DNA from: Glycomyces amatae | Lineage (GTDB): Bacteria > Actinomycetota > Actinomycetes > Mycobacteriales > Micromonosporaceae | NCBI RefSeq assembly: GCF_020991375.1 | Contig: NZ_JAJLQZ010000026.1 | Span: 1-63,640 of the forward strand | DNA: 63,640 nucleotides | Direction of reading: 5' to 3' | Part shown: positions 31,012-40,530 of the stretch, piece after piece | Layout of the letters: each line of letters opens with the position of its first letter | How positions within the stretch are numbered: the stretch's first letter is position 1 | Notes under the pieces: model-generated | Told to the model about the DNA's origin: nothing | Seen by the model: only the letters and a program-made list of their open reading frames with translations | Databases searched by the model: none | Position numbers and translations under genes: made by a program

Positions 31012-32058
31012 CTACAGCTTCTCGGCGCCCGCGGTGGCCGGGACGTGCTGCTCCTGCTCGGCCTCCGCGAACAGCTCCTTCCAGGTCCTGCCCTCGCGGC
31101 GCAGGAGGATGTGGTTCGTGACCACGACGGCGGTGAGGACGCCCGCGATGATGCCGAGCGAGAGCGCGGTCGGGATCTCCGGGATCGCGTCGATGTGCTC
31201 GCCGCCGTTGATGAACGGCAGCTGGTTGTCGTGCAGGCCGTGCAGCACGAGCTTCACGCCGATCCAGCCGAGGATCGCGGCCAGGCCCAGGGACAGGAAC
31301 CGCAGCGACTTGAGCAGGGCCGCCAGCAGGAAGTACAGCTGCCGCAGGCCCATGAGCGCGAAGATGGTCGCGGTGAAGACCAGGAACGGCTCCTGGGTGA
31401 GGCCGAAGATCGCCGGGATCGAGTCGAGGGCGAACAGGATGTCGGTGGAGCCGATCGCGAGCATCGCCAGCAGTAGCGGCGTCACGTACTTGACGCCCTC
31501 GATGCGGGTGGTGAGGCGGCCGCCCTCGTAGTCGGGGGCGACCCGCAGCCGCGACTCGGCGAACCGCATGAAGCCGTTCTGGGGGAGCTCGTCGTCGTGG
31601 CCGCCGTTGTCGCGCAGCTGGCCCCACGCGGTCCAGATGAGGATCGCGCCGAAGATCAGGAAGACCCAGCTGAAGCGCTCGATGAGGACCGAGCCGACGG
31701 CGATGAAGGCGCCGCGCAGGACGATCGAGAGCACGATGCCGACGAGGAGGACGCGCGACTGGAGCGCGTCGGGGACCCGGAAGGCCTGGATGATGAGGAG
31801 GAAGACGAAGAGGTTGTCGACCGAGAGGGCGAGTTCGGTCAGGTAGCCGGCGTAGAACTGCCCGCCGTAAGCCGCGCCCTGCGTGGCGAAGATGACGGCG
31901 CCGAAGAGCAGTGCCGCGCTGATGTAGATGCCGGCCCATGTGGCCGATTCCTTCGTGGAGAGTTTGTGCGGGTTGCGTACCGCCATCACGAGGTCGAAGA
32001 CGATCACCGACGCGAGCACCGCCATCGTGAGCGCCCAGGCCCAGGCCGGGAGTTCCAA
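31012..32058 (-). CDS. TerC-family integral membrane protein (probable Mn2+ exporter)
   Basis: 348 aa with about nine membrane helices. The family signature LALSVDNLFVFLLII (acidic Asp in a helix) and STDILFALDSIPAIFGLTQE carry the buried aspartates thought to bind metal. The length fits the Alx/MeeF branch, which protects against manganese. TTG at 32058 follows AAGGAAGG. The frame is open to 32271 but the extra 71 residues lie in the structured leader. A 5' leader with yybP-ykoY features (32085-32200) implies Mn2+ control. Confidence 0.88.
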   Translation of the reverse strand: MELPAWAWALTMAVLASVIVFDLVMAVRNPHKLSTKESATWAGIYISAALLFGAVIFATQGAAYGGQFYAGYLTELALSVDNLFVFLLIIQAFRVPDALQSRVLLVGIVLSIVLRGAFIAVGSVLIERFSWVFLIFGAILIWTAWGQLRDNGGHDDELPQNGFMRFAESRLRVAPDYEGGRLTTRIEGVKYVTPLLLAMLAIGSTDILFALDSIPAIFGLTQEPFLVFTATIFALMGLRQLYFLLAALLKSLRFLSLGLAAILGWIGVKLVLHGLHDNQLPFINGGEHIDAIPEIPTALSLGIIAGVLTAVVVTNHILLRREGRTWKELFAEAEQEQHVPATAGAEKL

Positions 32059-32084
32059 TGTGTTGCCTTCCTTGGTCTTCGGAG

Positions 32085-32200
32085 GGTCACATGGTCTCTC
32101 CCGATCCTTGCGGACCAGCGTCACCGGGGACCGATCGCGGTTCCGTGCATTGACGACGACGCTAACAGCGGCTCGCGCTGCGGGATACTCCCCACATACC
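32085..32200 (-). ncRNA. Candidate yybP-ykoY manganese riboswitch upstream of terC
   Basis: The leftward leader of the TerC gene contains GGGGAGTATCCC (32193-32182), then GTCGTCAATGCACGG, a CCCCGG-containing arm, and AAGGATCGGGAGAGACC ending near 32093. GGGGAGUA and the late AGACC are the conserved metal-site elements of Rfam yybP-ykoY RNAs, which often precede terC/alx genes. The ribosome site AAGGAAGG (32073-32066) follows closely, so control of translation is likely. Recognition is by eye only. Confidence 0.65.
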
Positions 32201-32327
32201 TGATTTTGAACAGACGGGACTATTCTGCCTGCCGGAACCCGACTTGTCATTAGTCGGATATGTGACTTCACTCTCGACGTTACGCCGGATGGGCGGTGCC
32301 CGCCACGCGTTGTGGGAGGCTCCGCGC

Positions 32328-32618
32328 ATGGTTCTGGAAGTCGCTGAAATCAAGGTCACCCCCGGTCGGGAGGACGCCTTCAAGGAGGCGTACCGCTCCG
32401 CCCGCGAGCACGTGTCGGCCTCCCCCGGCGTGCGGACGATCCGCATGACCCAGGGCGTGGAGAACCCGAGCCGGTTCGTACTCCTCATCGAATGGGACTC
32501 GATCGAGGCACACGAGCAGGGCTTCCGCGAGACCGATCGCTTCCCGAAGTGGCGGGAGGCCATCGGCCCGTTCTTCGCCGAGCCGCCGTTCGTGGAGCAC
32601 TTCGAGGACGTCGACTAG
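32328..32618 (+). CDS. Antibiotic-biosynthesis-monooxygenase (ABM) domain protein
   Basis: 96-aa dimeric alpha/beta-barrel (ABM) protein. The stretches EVAEIKVTPGREDAFKEAYR, FVLLIEWDSIEAHEQGFRET and FPKWREAIGPFFAEPPFVEH are typical of small monooxygenase or quinone/heme-handling members. The ATG has GGGAGG eight bases upstream. It lies alone between the divergent terC leader and the convergent uvrB. The substrate is not predictable. Confidence 0.85.
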   Translation: MVLEVAEIKVTPGREDAFKEAYRSAREHVSASPGVRTIRMTQGVENPSRFVLLIEWDSIEAHEQGFRETDRFPKWREAIGPFFAEPPFVEHFEDVD

Positions 32619-32647
32619 CGGCAACAAGGTCCGGGCCACAACGGACC

Positions 32648-34777
32648 TTAACTGGCCTGCTCGATCTCGCGGAGCTCGCGTTTAAGGTCGGCGATCTCGT
32701 CGCGGTAGGCCGCGGCCAGTTCGAAGCGCAGTTCCCTTGCGGCGGCGAGCATCTGGTCGTTGCGCTCGTCGAGCTGCTGGAGGATCTCGGCGCGGACCTT
32801 CCCGGCGCCCTTGGCGTCCTTGCCCTTGCCGCGCGCGGGCCGCTCCGACTCGACCAGCTTCGCGGTCTCGGCCGCCGAGTCGTACAGGTCCTCCATGATG
32901 TCGCCGATGCGCTTGCGCAGCGGCTGCGGGTCGATGCCGTTCGCCTTGTTGTAGGCGATCTGCTTGTCGCGGCGCCGGTCGGTCTCGTCGAGGGCGGCCT
33001 TCATGGAGTCGGTGAGGTTGTCGGCGTACATGAGCACGGTGCCGGACACGTTCCGGGCCGCGCGGCCGATGGTCTGGATCAGCGAGGTCGCCGAGCGCAG
33101 GAACCCCTCCTTGTCGGCGTCGAGGATCGCCACGAGCGAGACCTCGGGCAGGTCGAGGCCCTCGCGCAGGAGGTTGATGCCGACCAGGACGTCGTAGTCG
33201 CCGCGGCGCAGCTCGCCGAGGAGCTCGACGCGGCGCAGGGTCTCGACCTCCGAGTGGAGGTACCGGACGCGGATGCCGTTGTCGAGGAAGTAGTCGGTGA
33301 GGTCCTCGGCCATCTTCTTGGTGAGGGTGGTGACGAGGACCCGCTCGTCCTTGGCGGCGCGCTCGCGGATCTCGTGCATGAGGTCGTCGATCTGGCCCTT
33401 GGTGGGGCGGACCTCCACGTGCGGGTCGACCAGGCCGGTGGGGCGGATGACCTGCTCCACGAACTGGCCGCCGGTCTGCTCGAGCTCCCACTTGCCGGGG
33501 GTGGCCGAGAGGTAGACGGTCTGGCCGACGCGCTCGCGGAACTCGTCGAAGCGCAGCGGCCGGTTGTCCTGGGCGCTGGGCAGGCGGAAGCCGTGTTCGA
33601 CGAGGTTGCGCTTGCGGGAGGCGTCGCCCTCGGACATGGCGCCGACCTGGGGGACGGTCTGGTGCGACTCGTCGAGGATGGTGACGAAGTCGGACGGGAA
33701 GTAGTCGAGCAGCGTGTGGGGAGGGGTGCCGGCCGGGCGGCCGTCGATGTGGCGGGAGTAGTTCTCGATGCCGTTGCAGGTGCCGGTCTGCTTCATGTTC
33801 TCCAGGTCGAACACGGTGCGCATGCGCAGCCGCTGGGCCTCCAGGAGCTTCCCCTGGGACTCCAGTTCGGCGAGGCGCTCCTCGAGCTCGACCTCGATGT
33901 CGCCGATGGCGCGGGTCATGCGCTCGTTGCCGGTGGCGTAGTGGGAGCCGGGGAAGATGAGGACCCGGTCGACCTCGCGGATGACGTCGCCGGTGATCGG
34001 GTGGAGGTAGTAGAGCCGGTCGATCTCCTCGCCGAACATCTCGATGCGGATCGCGAGCTCCTCGTAGGCGGGGATGATCTCGATCGTGTCGCCGCGGACG
34101 CGGAAGGTGCCGCGGGTGAAGGCGATGTCGTTGCGGCTGTACTGGACGTCGACGAGGCGGCGCAGCAGCTTGTCGCGGTCCCACTCCTGGCCGACGGTGA
34201 CCTCGGTGGCCTGCTCGAGGTACTCGGCGGGGGTGGCGAGGCCGTAGATGGCCGAGACGGTGGCGACCACGACCACGTCGCGGCGGGTGAGCAGCGAGTA
34301 GGTGGCGCGGTGGCGGAGCCGCTCGACCTCCTCGTTGATCGAGGCGTCCTTCTCGATGTAGGTGTCGGTCTGGGCGACGTAGGCCTCGGGCTGGTAGTAG
34401 TCGTAGTAGGAGACGTAGTACTCGACGGCGTTGTTGGGGAGGAGCTCGCGGAACTCCTTGGCGAGCTGGGCGGCGAGCGTCTTGTTGTGGGCCATCACGA
34501 GGGCGGGCCGCTGGAGCTTCTCGATCAGCCACGCGGACGTGGCGGACTTGCCGGTGCCGGTCGCGCCGAGCAGGACCACGTCGCGCTCGCCGCGGTCGAC
34601 GCGCCCGGCGAGCTCCTTGATCGCGGTCGGCTGGTCGCCGGACGGCTCGTACTCGCTGACCACCTCGAAGCGCCCCTCGGCGCGCGGAATATCGAATGCC
34701 ACCGACCAACCGTAGCGCCGGGGTCCGACATTGATCGACGCCGCCGGTGACTTTTCGCGGCCCGGCTCGTTGGTCAC
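32648..34777 (-). CDS. uvrB: UvrABC system subunit B
   Basis: 709-aa DNA-damage recognition helicase. Walker [15 protein letters not shown] (about residues 71-84), the beta-hairpin region [19 protein letters not shown], the DESHQT Walker B box, helicase motifs (QTIGRAARN) and a C-terminal UVR motif ([19 protein letters not shown]) that binds UvrC. GTG at 34777 has GGAG eight bases upstream; a second GTG at 34702 would give 684 aa and begins at the usual family start (AFDIPRAEG). Its start faces the next gene's GTG with three bases between. Confidence 0.95.
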   Translation of the reverse strand: MTNEPGREKSPAASINVGPRRYGWSVAFDIPRAEGRFEVVSEYEPSGDQPTAIKELAGRVDRGERDVVLLGATGTGKSATSAWLIEKLQRPALVMAHNKTLAAQLAKEFRELLPNNAVEYYVSYYDYYQPEAYVAQTDTYIEKDASINEEVERLRHRATYSLLTRRDVVVVATVSAIYGLATPAEYLEQATEVTVGQEWDRDKLLRRLVDVQYSRNDIAFTRGTFRVRGDTIEIIPAYEELAIRIEMFGEEIDRLYYLHPITGDVIREVDRVLIFPGSHYATGNERMTRAIGDIEVELEERLAELESQGKLLEAQRLRMRTVFDLENMKQTGTCNGIENYSRHIDGRPAGTPPHTLLDYFPSDFVTILDESHQTVPQVGAMSEGDASRKRNLVEHGFRLPSAQDNRPLRFDEFRERVGQTVYLSATPGKWELEQTGGQFVEQVIRPTGLVDPHVEVRPTKGQIDDLMHEIRERAAKDERVLVTTLTKKMAEDLTDYFLDNGIRVRYLHSEVETLRRVELLGELRRGDYDVLVGINLLREGLDLPEVSLVAILDADKEGFLRSATSLIQTIGRAARNVSGTVLMYADNLTDSMKAALDETDRRRDKQIAYNKANGIDPQPLRKRIGDIMEDLYDSAAETAKLVESERPARGKGKDAKGAGKVRAEILQQLDERNDQMLAAARELRFELAAAYRDEIADLKRELREIEQAS

Positions 34778-34780
34778 TGC

Positions 34781-36184
34781 GTGAGCTCCACTACCTCAGT
34801 TTCCTGGAAATCGGCCCTGATGTGGGTCATGGTCATCATCATCGCGATCGCCACCGCCGGGTGGTTCGCCGTGTCGTGCGCGTCCGACCGGTCGAGCGCC
34901 GAGCGCCCGGTCAGCGAGGAGGAGGCGGCGCTGCTGGCGTCGATGCGCGAGCGCAACCTCGGCTCCGATCCGGTGGCGCTGCGCATGACGCTGCCGGTGG
35001 AGGGCGAGATGGTCGTCGTCGACGGGTACCTGAACTGGCAGGTGCCGCTGCTGTACGCGCGGGTCCCGGTCGAGGGGGGCGAGCACCGGCTGGTGCAGGC
35101 CGTTCCGGGGCTGATCGCGGGCCGCGCCGACGACGGCGCGGCGTTCGCGGAGGTCCGGGTACCCGAGGACGGCTGGAACACGCGGCAGATGCTCTCGGGG
35201 GCGTCCACGCCGCTGGAGACGACGCTCGACATCCTCGCCTCGTCGCTGTTCACGTTGACCGCCGAGGAGGCCGACGACCCCGCCGAGCTGGCGGAGCAGG
35301 CCACGTGGCGCGAGGAGGGGATCATCGACGGGGAGGCGGTGGACTCGTTCCGGGCGCCGATCATGGTGGCGACCAGCGACCAGGCGGGGCCGAGCCCCGA
35401 GGCGCTGTACTCGCTCGACGGCTCCGGGGACCTGCGGCGCTTCCAGGTGAACACGGGCGCGGAGAGCCTCGCGGCGGTGGACTTCCTGCGGGAGGTCGAG
35501 TTCGATCCGGCCGGGCTGGTGCCGGTGGACCTGCTGGGCGGTCCGGTGATCGCGCCGGGCGAGGTCGACGGGGACCTGGCGGAGACGCTCGCGGGGGTGC
35601 GCGCGGCGAACTGGTCGCGGTCGGCCGTGGTCGAGTTGACCGTGCCGGTGGGCGACGGCCAGGTGGCGACCGGTTCGGGCTCGGTGGACTGGCGGACCAT
35701 GACGGCGTACCTGCGGGTGAGCGACGGCGACGGAGACCGGCTGCTGCTGGCGCGGCCGGGCGGGTTCGCGACCGTCGCCACCGACGAGGAGGAGCTGCCC
35801 GAGGTGCCGCCGCTGGACGGCTGGGAGACGCACGCGCTCGCCGACGAGAACGCCGCGGACAGCTTCGGGCCGGTCGAGTCGCTGGTCTACCGGATGCTGG
35901 AGATGGCCGCGGAGGAGCCCGGGGACGCCGGCGAGCTGGCGGAGGAGGCGTCGCTGCTGCGCGTGGACGAGAGCGGGGGCGAGCCGGTGTACGTGGTCGA
36001 GTTCCCGGTGGCGGGGGACGCCCCGGCGGAGGCCGGTGAGTCGGCGTTCCGGTACCACGTGAGCGAGGACCGCCTCCGCGAGGTGGAGATGATGTCGTAC
36101 TTCGGGGCCGCCTCGGCGGAGCTGGAGTACGAGGACTTCCCGATGGTGGCGATCCCGGCGGCCGTGAGCGAGGCGATCGGCTAG
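34781..36184 (+). CDS. Membrane-anchored protein with two homologous domains
   Basis: 467 aa. One N-terminal membrane helix (about residues 14-31, [20 protein letters not shown]) is followed by two related extracytoplasmic domains of about 190 residues. Each starts with a beta-rich segment ([40 protein letters not shown]), continues through a W-E/N-T region, and ends near [11 protein letters not shown] or [10 protein letters not shown]. This internal duplication resembles LppX/LolA-like lipid-binding folds, with low certainty. GTG at 34781 has no ribosome site; ATG at 34820 (M14) is an alternative that still keeps the helix. Confidence 0.6.
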   Translation: MSSTTSVSWKSALMWVMVIIIAIATAGWFAVSCASDRSSAERPVSEEEAALLASMRERNLGSDPVALRMTLPVEGEMVVVDGYLNWQVPLLYARVPVEGGEHRLVQAVPGLIAGRADDGAAFAEVRVPEDGWNTRQMLSGASTPLETTLDILASSLFTLTAEEADDPAELAEQATWREEGIIDGEAVDSFRAPIMVATSDQAGPSPEALYSLDGSGDLRRFQVNTGAESLAAVDFLREVEFDPAGLVPVDLLGGPVIAPGEVDGDLAETLAGVRAANWSRSAVVELTVPVGDGQVATGSGSVDWRTMTAYLRVSDGDGDRLLLARPGGFATVATDEEELPEVPPLDGWETHALADENAADSFGPVESLVYRMLEMAAEEPGDAGELAEEASLLRVDESGGEPVYVVEFPVAGDAPAEAGESAFRYHVSEDRLREVEMMSYFGAASAELEYEDFPMVAIPAAVSEAIG

Positions 36185-36199
36185 AGGGCGGAGGGGAGG

Positions 36200-36226
36200 C
36201 GGGCCCGGCCATGGTGGTCGGGCCCG
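36200..36226. terminator. Bidirectional terminator
   Basis: 11-bp stem CGGGCCCGGCC (one G-U pair) with loop ATGGT, between convergent genes ending at 36184 and 36242. Confidence 0.8.
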
Positions 36227-36241
36227 TCGCCGTGGGCGGCG

Positions 36242-37264
36242 TCAGACCGCGCGCTGGGCCTCGAGCCGGCGGAGCGTCGCGAGCACGTGGGCTCGCACCT
36301 CTTCGGGGAGCTCGCGGTTCTCGACCCATTCGAGGAGGATCTTGTACGCGGCGCGGACGCGCAGGACGACGAGTTCGGCCGCCGCCGCGATGCGCCAGAT
36401 CCACGGGGTGTCCGTCGAGCCGACGATCTGCCAGAGCACTTCGACGGCGGCCGTCTGGTTGATCGGCGCCCAGTGCCGGGCGGCCTGCAGTCGGGTGCCG
36501 AAGCTCACCGCGGCGTCCTGCGCGAGCACCTTGAGGGCCTCCTCCGCGTCGTGGAGCGCCAGGGGCTTCAGCTCGATCGCCGCTTTGAGGCGGCATTCGG
36601 CGTCGACGTCGGCGGCGGTGGCGATCACGAGGGTCGTCAGGCGCCGCTGGTCGTCGGAGGTGATGAGCCGTGCCGCCTCGAGGCGCAGGAACGGCGGGTT
36701 GGCGCTGTCGTGGGCGAAGTGGAACAGGGCTTCGGAGGCCGCCGCGGGGTGGCAGCGGCGGTACTCGGCGGCCATCGCGAGCCGGTGGCCCTGGTCGAGT
36801 CGGCGGTCCTGGATGGTGCTGCGGAGCATCCGCCTCGAGGCGTCGTCGGCCCCGGGGCCGTGGGCCAGGTCGTGGACGGCGCGGTCGCGGTCCTCGCTGT
36901 TCCCCTTCGCGTCGCGGACCATCGCCGCGGCATCGCGCTGGACATCGCGCGGGTCCTTGATCTTCGTGTCGATGCGCTTGCACTCCGACCGGGCGGACCG
37001 CCTCCCGAGGCCGATCCGGCCGAGCACGCCGAGCCGCCGCCGGTGCCGCCGGCGGCGGACGACGACGATCTGGACGGTGACGGACCCGATGAGCCAGAGC
37101 GCGACGCAGAGCGCGGCCGCGAGCGGCGGCAGGGGGTGGCCTGAGGCCTCGGCGACCAGGAGGGCGGCGGCGAGGGCCGCCAGGCCGCTGAGGGAGAGGG
37201 TCAGCTGCACACGACCGCCCGGCCCGGCGGCGGGGGCGGAGACTGGATCTTCTGTCGTATCCAT
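36242..37264 (-). CDS. Membrane protein with helical-repeat (HEAT-like) cytoplasmic domain
   Basis: 340 aa of no recognised family. Two adjacent membrane helices (about residues 20-38, LTLSLSGLAALAAALLVAEA, and 45-68) are followed by an Arg-rich stretch (RRRRHRRRLGVLGRIGLGRR), which places the rest in the cytosol. Residues about 100-340 are a regular alpha-alpha solenoid with repeated L-x-A-A-x-x-L patterns (FLRLEAARLITSDDQRRL, ECRLKAAIELKPLALHDAEE), like HEAT/ARM repeats. It could be a protein-docking platform at the membrane. Start ATG at 37264, ribosome site weak. Confidence 0.6.
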   Translation of the reverse strand: MDTTEDPVSAPAAGPGGRVQLTLSLSGLAALAAALLVAEASGHPLPPLAAALCVALWLIGSVTVQIVVVRRRRHRRRLGVLGRIGLGRRSARSECKRIDTKIKDPRDVQRDAAAMVRDAKGNSEDRDRAVHDLAHGPGADDASRRMLRSTIQDRRLDQGHRLAMAAEYRRCHPAAASEALFHFAHDSANPPFLRLEAARLITSDDQRRLTTLVIATAADVDAECRLKAAIELKPLALHDAEEALKVLAQDAAVSFGTRLQAARHWAPINQTAAVEVLWQIVGSTDTPWIWRIAAAAELVVLRVRAAYKILLEWVENRELPEEVRAHVLATLRRLEAQRAV

Positions 37265-37466
37265 CGTGGTGGCATGGCTTTCTGTACTCGATCAGACGGA
37301 TGGGGGCCGGTCTCGGGGCCGCGGGAGTTCGCGGCCGAGCCGGGGCGGTCGTCGTCGAACAGGAGTCGAACGCGACTGTTCATCGTAACAGAATCGGGCA
37401 CTGGACGTCATAACCGCATTTGCGTCACATATTTGCTACCACTGGTGACATATGGGATGACCGGAC

Positions 37467-37507
37467 ACGGGAACGGGCCCGCGGCGGCGCCGCGGGCCCG
37501 TTCCCGT
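37467..37507 (-). terminator. Terminator after coaE
   Basis: About 17-bp GC-rich stem (ACGGGAACGGGCCCGCG with complement) and a 7-base loop, eight bases beyond the coaE stop. Confidence 0.85.
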
Positions 37508-37514
37508 CGCAGCA

Positions 37515-38705
37515 TCAGCAGACGGGCGCGTGCCAGCCGGTCTCGGCGGCCCACCGGTTCGCGCGGGGCCAGCCCTCGCGGTCGAACCAGGGCTCCTTGG
37601 CCTCGGCGTACTCGGCGTCGGCGTCGACCTTCGCGGCGATCGTGCCCTTGAGCTGGGCGTAGTCGGCGCGGGCCTGCGGGTCGGCGCGCATCCAGTCGCG
37701 GAACAGCAGCGCGAACCGCTGGCCGGGGCTGTCGATCGTCCGGAAGTGGACCTGGGCGATGTTGCCGGGGTCGGCGTAGCCGTAGAAGCGCTTCTCCCAG
37801 TCGGCGATGTCGGGCCGCTCGGGCTTGGGCGAGTCGAACAGGACCCGGCCGAAGAACCCGGCGTCGCCGAGGGACTCGGCGAAGGCGTCGACGACGTGCA
37901 GGGACACGACGGTCACCTGGATGTCGATGACGTCCTTGGCGGGCAGCCCGGAGACGGCGGTGGAGCCGACGTGGTCGATGCGGACGGCGCTGGGGCCCAT
38001 GACGCGGCGCAGCCGGGCGGCCAGGTGCTCGAAGCGGCGGGGCCAGAGCGGGTCGGACTCGACGAACTGGAGTTTCTCGGGCCGGGGTTCGGCCCGTTCG
38101 AGTTGGAGGTTCTCGGCGAACGGCATGATGCGGTCTTCCCAGAGCATGGCGACGTGGCGTTCGAGGTCCTCGACGCCGTCCCGGTTGTGGAGGACGAGGT
38201 CGCAGACTTCGCGGCGGTCGGCGTCGGACGCCTGGGCGTCGATGCGCCGCAGGGCGTCGGTGCGGGGCAGGCCCCGCGCGGCGAGCCGTTCGAGCCGGAG
38301 CTCGCGCGGCGCTTCCACGGCGATGTTGAGGTGGAAGCCGGGCGCCTGGCCGGTCTCGGCCAGGAGCGGTATGTCTTGGACGACGATGGCGTCGTCGGGG
38401 AGGGCATCGGTGAGTTCTCGGGCACGGGCGCGGACGCGCGGGTGGACGATCGCCTCGAGCTCGGCCCGGGCGGGCGGCGAGTCGAAGACGATCTGGGCGA
38501 GTCGGGCGCGGTCGAGCGTTCCGTCGGGAGTGAGCACCTCGGGCCCGAAACGGGAGACCACCGCGGCGAGCCCCTCGGTGTTCGGGGCGACGACCTCGCG
38601 GGAGAGGGCGTCCGCGTCGACGACGCGGGCGCCCAGCTGCGACAGCTTCGCTGCGACCGTGCTCTTACCGGCTCCGATGCCACCGGTCAATGCGACTTTA
38701 AGCAC
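37515..38705 (-). CDS. coaE: Dephospho-CoA kinase fused to GrpB/UPF0157 domain
   Basis: 396 aa. Residues 1 to about 200 are CoaE, which phosphorylates dephospho-CoA in the last step of CoA synthesis. The P-loop is ALTGGIGAGKST (residues 5-16), with DADALSREVV and the LID/CoA region QDIPLLAETGQAP. Residues about 215-396 are a GrpB (UPF0157) nucleotidyltransferase-like domain (VRIDHVGSTAVSGLPAKDVI, DIQV). This fusion is normal in actinobacteria such as M. tuberculosis Rv1631. GTG at 38705 lies seven bases after TAGTGT, so the message is probably leaderless. The -10 abuts the rpsA terminator. Confidence 0.94.
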   Translation of the reverse strand: MLKVALTGGIGAGKSTVAAKLSQLGARVVDADALSREVVAPNTEGLAAVVSRFGPEVLTPDGTLDRARLAQIVFDSPPARAELEAIVHPRVRARARELTDALPDDAIVVQDIPLLAETGQAPGFHLNIAVEAPRELRLERLAARGLPRTDALRRIDAQASDADRREVCDLVLHNRDGVEDLERHVAMLWEDRIMPFAENLQLERAEPRPEKLQFVESDPLWPRRFEHLAARLRRVMGPSAVRIDHVGSTAVSGLPAKDVIDIQVTVVSLHVVDAFAESLGDAGFFGRVLFDSPKPERPDIADWEKRFYGYADPGNIAQVHFRTIDSPGQRFALLFRDWMRADPQARADYAQLKGTIAAKVDADAEYAEAKEPWFDREGWPRANRWAAETGWHAPVC

Positions 38706-38712
38706 AGATAGA

Positions 38713-38718
38713 ACACTA
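38713..38718 (-). promoter_or_regulatory. -10 element (TAGTGT) of leaderless coaE
   Basis: TAGTGT with seven bases to the coaE GTG. It touches the base of the rpsA terminator stem, so the expected -35 position lies inside that stem. Confidence 0.5.
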
Positions 38719-38747
38719 CCCGCCCCAGGCGAACGGCCTGGGACGGG
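38719..38747 (-). terminator. Terminator after rpsA
   Basis: 12-bp stem CCCGCCCCAGGC/GCCTGGGACGGG with one mismatch and loop GAACG, 38 bases past the rpsA stop. Confidence 0.75.
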
Positions 38748-38785
38748 CAGTGGTCTGTCAGTTTAAAGAGTGACAGGAGTGTCGG

Positions 38786-40285
38786 CTAGTTGCCGCCGGC
38801 GAGCTTCTCGCGGAGCGCCGCGAGCGCCTCGTCGGAGGCCAGGGTTCCCTGCGGTTCGACCGGAGCCGACTTCTTCTCAGGGGCCTTGCCGCCCTTCTTG
38901 TCGCCCTTGGGGGCGGCTTCGCCCTCGGCGGGCTTGGCCGGGGCCTCGGTGATGACGCGCTCGGCGATCTGCTTGCCGTGCTCCTCCCAGCGGGTGCGGG
39001 CCTCGGCGTACTGCCGCTCCCACTCCTCGCGGGCCTCGTCGAAGCCCTCCATCCACTCGCCGGTCTCCGAGTCGAAGCCCTCCGGGTAGATGTAGTTGCC
39101 CTGGTCGTCGTATTGCGCGGCCATGCCGTACAGGGTCGGGTCGAACTGCTCCTCGTTCTCGACGTAGGCCTCGTTGGCCTGCTTGAGCGAGAGCGAGATC
39201 CGGCGGCGGTCCAGGTCGATGTCGATGACCTTGACCATGGCGTCGGAGCCGACCTTGACGACCTGCTCGGGCACCTCCACGTGGCGCTCGGCCAGCTCGG
39301 AGATGTGCACGAGGCCCTCGATGCCGTCCTCGACGCGGACGAACGCGCCGAAGGGGACGAGCTTGGTGACCTTGCCGGGCACGATCTGGCCGATGGCGTG
39401 GGTGCGGGCGAACTGGCGCCACGGGTCTTCCTGGGTCGCCTTCAGCGACAGGGAGACGCGCTCGCGGTCCAGGTCCACCTCGAGGACCTCGACCTCGACC
39501 GGCTGACCGACCTCGACGACCTCGGACGGGTGGTCGATGTGCTTCCAGGACAGCTCGGAGACGTGCACCAGGCCGTCGACGCCGCCGAGGTCGACGAAGG
39601 CGCCGAAGTTGACGATCGAGGAGACCGTGCCCTTGCGGACCTGGCCCTTGGCGAGCTGGTGCAGGAACTCGGTGCGGACCTCGGACTGGGTCTGCTCCAG
39701 CCAGGCGCGCCGCGACAGGACCACGTTGTTGCGGTTCTTGTCGAGCTCGATGATCTTCGCCTCGAGCTCGCGGCCGACGTACGGCTGGAGGTCGCGCACG
39801 CGGCGCATCTCGACCAGGGACGCGGGCAGGAAGCCGCGCAGGCCGATGTCGAGGATGAGACCGCCCTTGACCACTTCGATGACCGAGCCGCGGACGACGC
39901 CGTCCTCTTCCTTGATCTTCTCGATGGTGCCCCAGGCGCGCTCGTACTGGGCGCGCTTCTTCGAGAGGATCAGACGGCCTTCCTTGTCCTCCTTCTGGAG
40001 GACGAGGGCCTCGACGTGGTCACCCACTGAGACGACGTCTTCGGGGTCGACATCGTGCTTGATCGACAGCTCGCGCGAGGGGATGACGCCCTCGGTCTTG
40101 TAGCCGATGTCGAGCAGGACTTCATCCCGGTCGACCTTGACGACGGTACCTTCGACGATATCGCCGTCATTGAAGTATTTGATGGTCGCGTCGATCGCCG
40201 CGAGGAGTTCCTCGTCGGAAAAAGTCTCGTCGACCGTGGTGCTGTTCTCAGCGTTGCTCGAGGTGGCCTCGATGCTGCTCGTCAT
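38786..40285 (-). CDS. rpsA: 30S ribosomal protein S1
   Basis: 499 aa with four S1 RNA-binding domains, the actinobacterial arrangement. Successive domains begin near GDIVEGTVVKVDRDEVLLDI (residue 38), VRGSVIEVVKGGLILDIGLR (130), VRKGTVSSIVNFGAFVDLGG (216) and VPGKVTKLVPFGAFVRVEDG (301). The C-terminal ~90 residues are disordered, Lys/Ala/Pro-rich (KPAEGEAAPKGDKKGGKAPE). It helps recruit structured or weak-site mRNAs to the ribosome. ATG start with a distant GGAG. Confidence 0.96.
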   Translation of the reverse strand: MTSSIEATSSNAENSTTVDETFSDEELLAAIDATIKYFNDGDIVEGTVVKVDRDEVLLDIGYKTEGVIPSRELSIKHDVDPEDVVSVGDHVEALVLQKEDKEGRLILSKKRAQYERAWGTIEKIKEEDGVVRGSVIEVVKGGLILDIGLRGFLPASLVEMRRVRDLQPYVGRELEAKIIELDKNRNNVVLSRRAWLEQTQSEVRTEFLHQLAKGQVRKGTVSSIVNFGAFVDLGGVDGLVHVSELSWKHIDHPSEVVEVGQPVEVEVLEVDLDRERVSLSLKATQEDPWRQFARTHAIGQIVPGKVTKLVPFGAFVRVEDGIEGLVHISELAERHVEVPEQVVKVGSDAMVKVIDIDLDRRRISLSLKQANEAYVENEEQFDPTLYGMAAQYDDQGNYIYPEGFDSETGEWMEGFDEAREEWERQYAEARTRWEEHGKQIAERVITEAPAKPAEGEAAPKGDKKGGKAPEKKSAPVEPQGTLASDEALAALREKLAGGN

Positions 40286-40468
40286 GTGGGCTGGTGCTCC
40301 GGATACGTGTCAGATTCGTGGGCTCGCGCCCGCGCCCTCGCGTGACGCGAATGCTCGCAGTTCGTTCCCGGGCCGCCCTTGCCGCTGGCACGCGCCCTGC
40401 TCCCTTCTGAGGACGCGGACATGCCCAGGCCATCTCCAGGTTACCGTGCGCGATAATGCCGCGCCAGT
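40286..40468. other. Intergenic rpsA-polA, promoter region of rpsA
   Basis: About 180 bases upstream of rpsA. It should hold the rpsA promoter and leader, but no clear -10/-35 pair or stable RNA was recognised by eye. Confidence 0.3.
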
Positions 40469-40510
40469 CCGGGCCGGGCCTCGTGTCGACTGCCACCGGA
40501 CCCGGCCCGG
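40469..40510 (-). terminator. Probable terminator after polA
   Basis: 10-bp stem CCGGGCCGGG/CCCGGCCCGG with a long 22-base loop, 20 bases past the polA stop. Confidence 0.5.
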
Positions 40511-40530
40511 GAGCCGCGCGGGGCGCCCCC

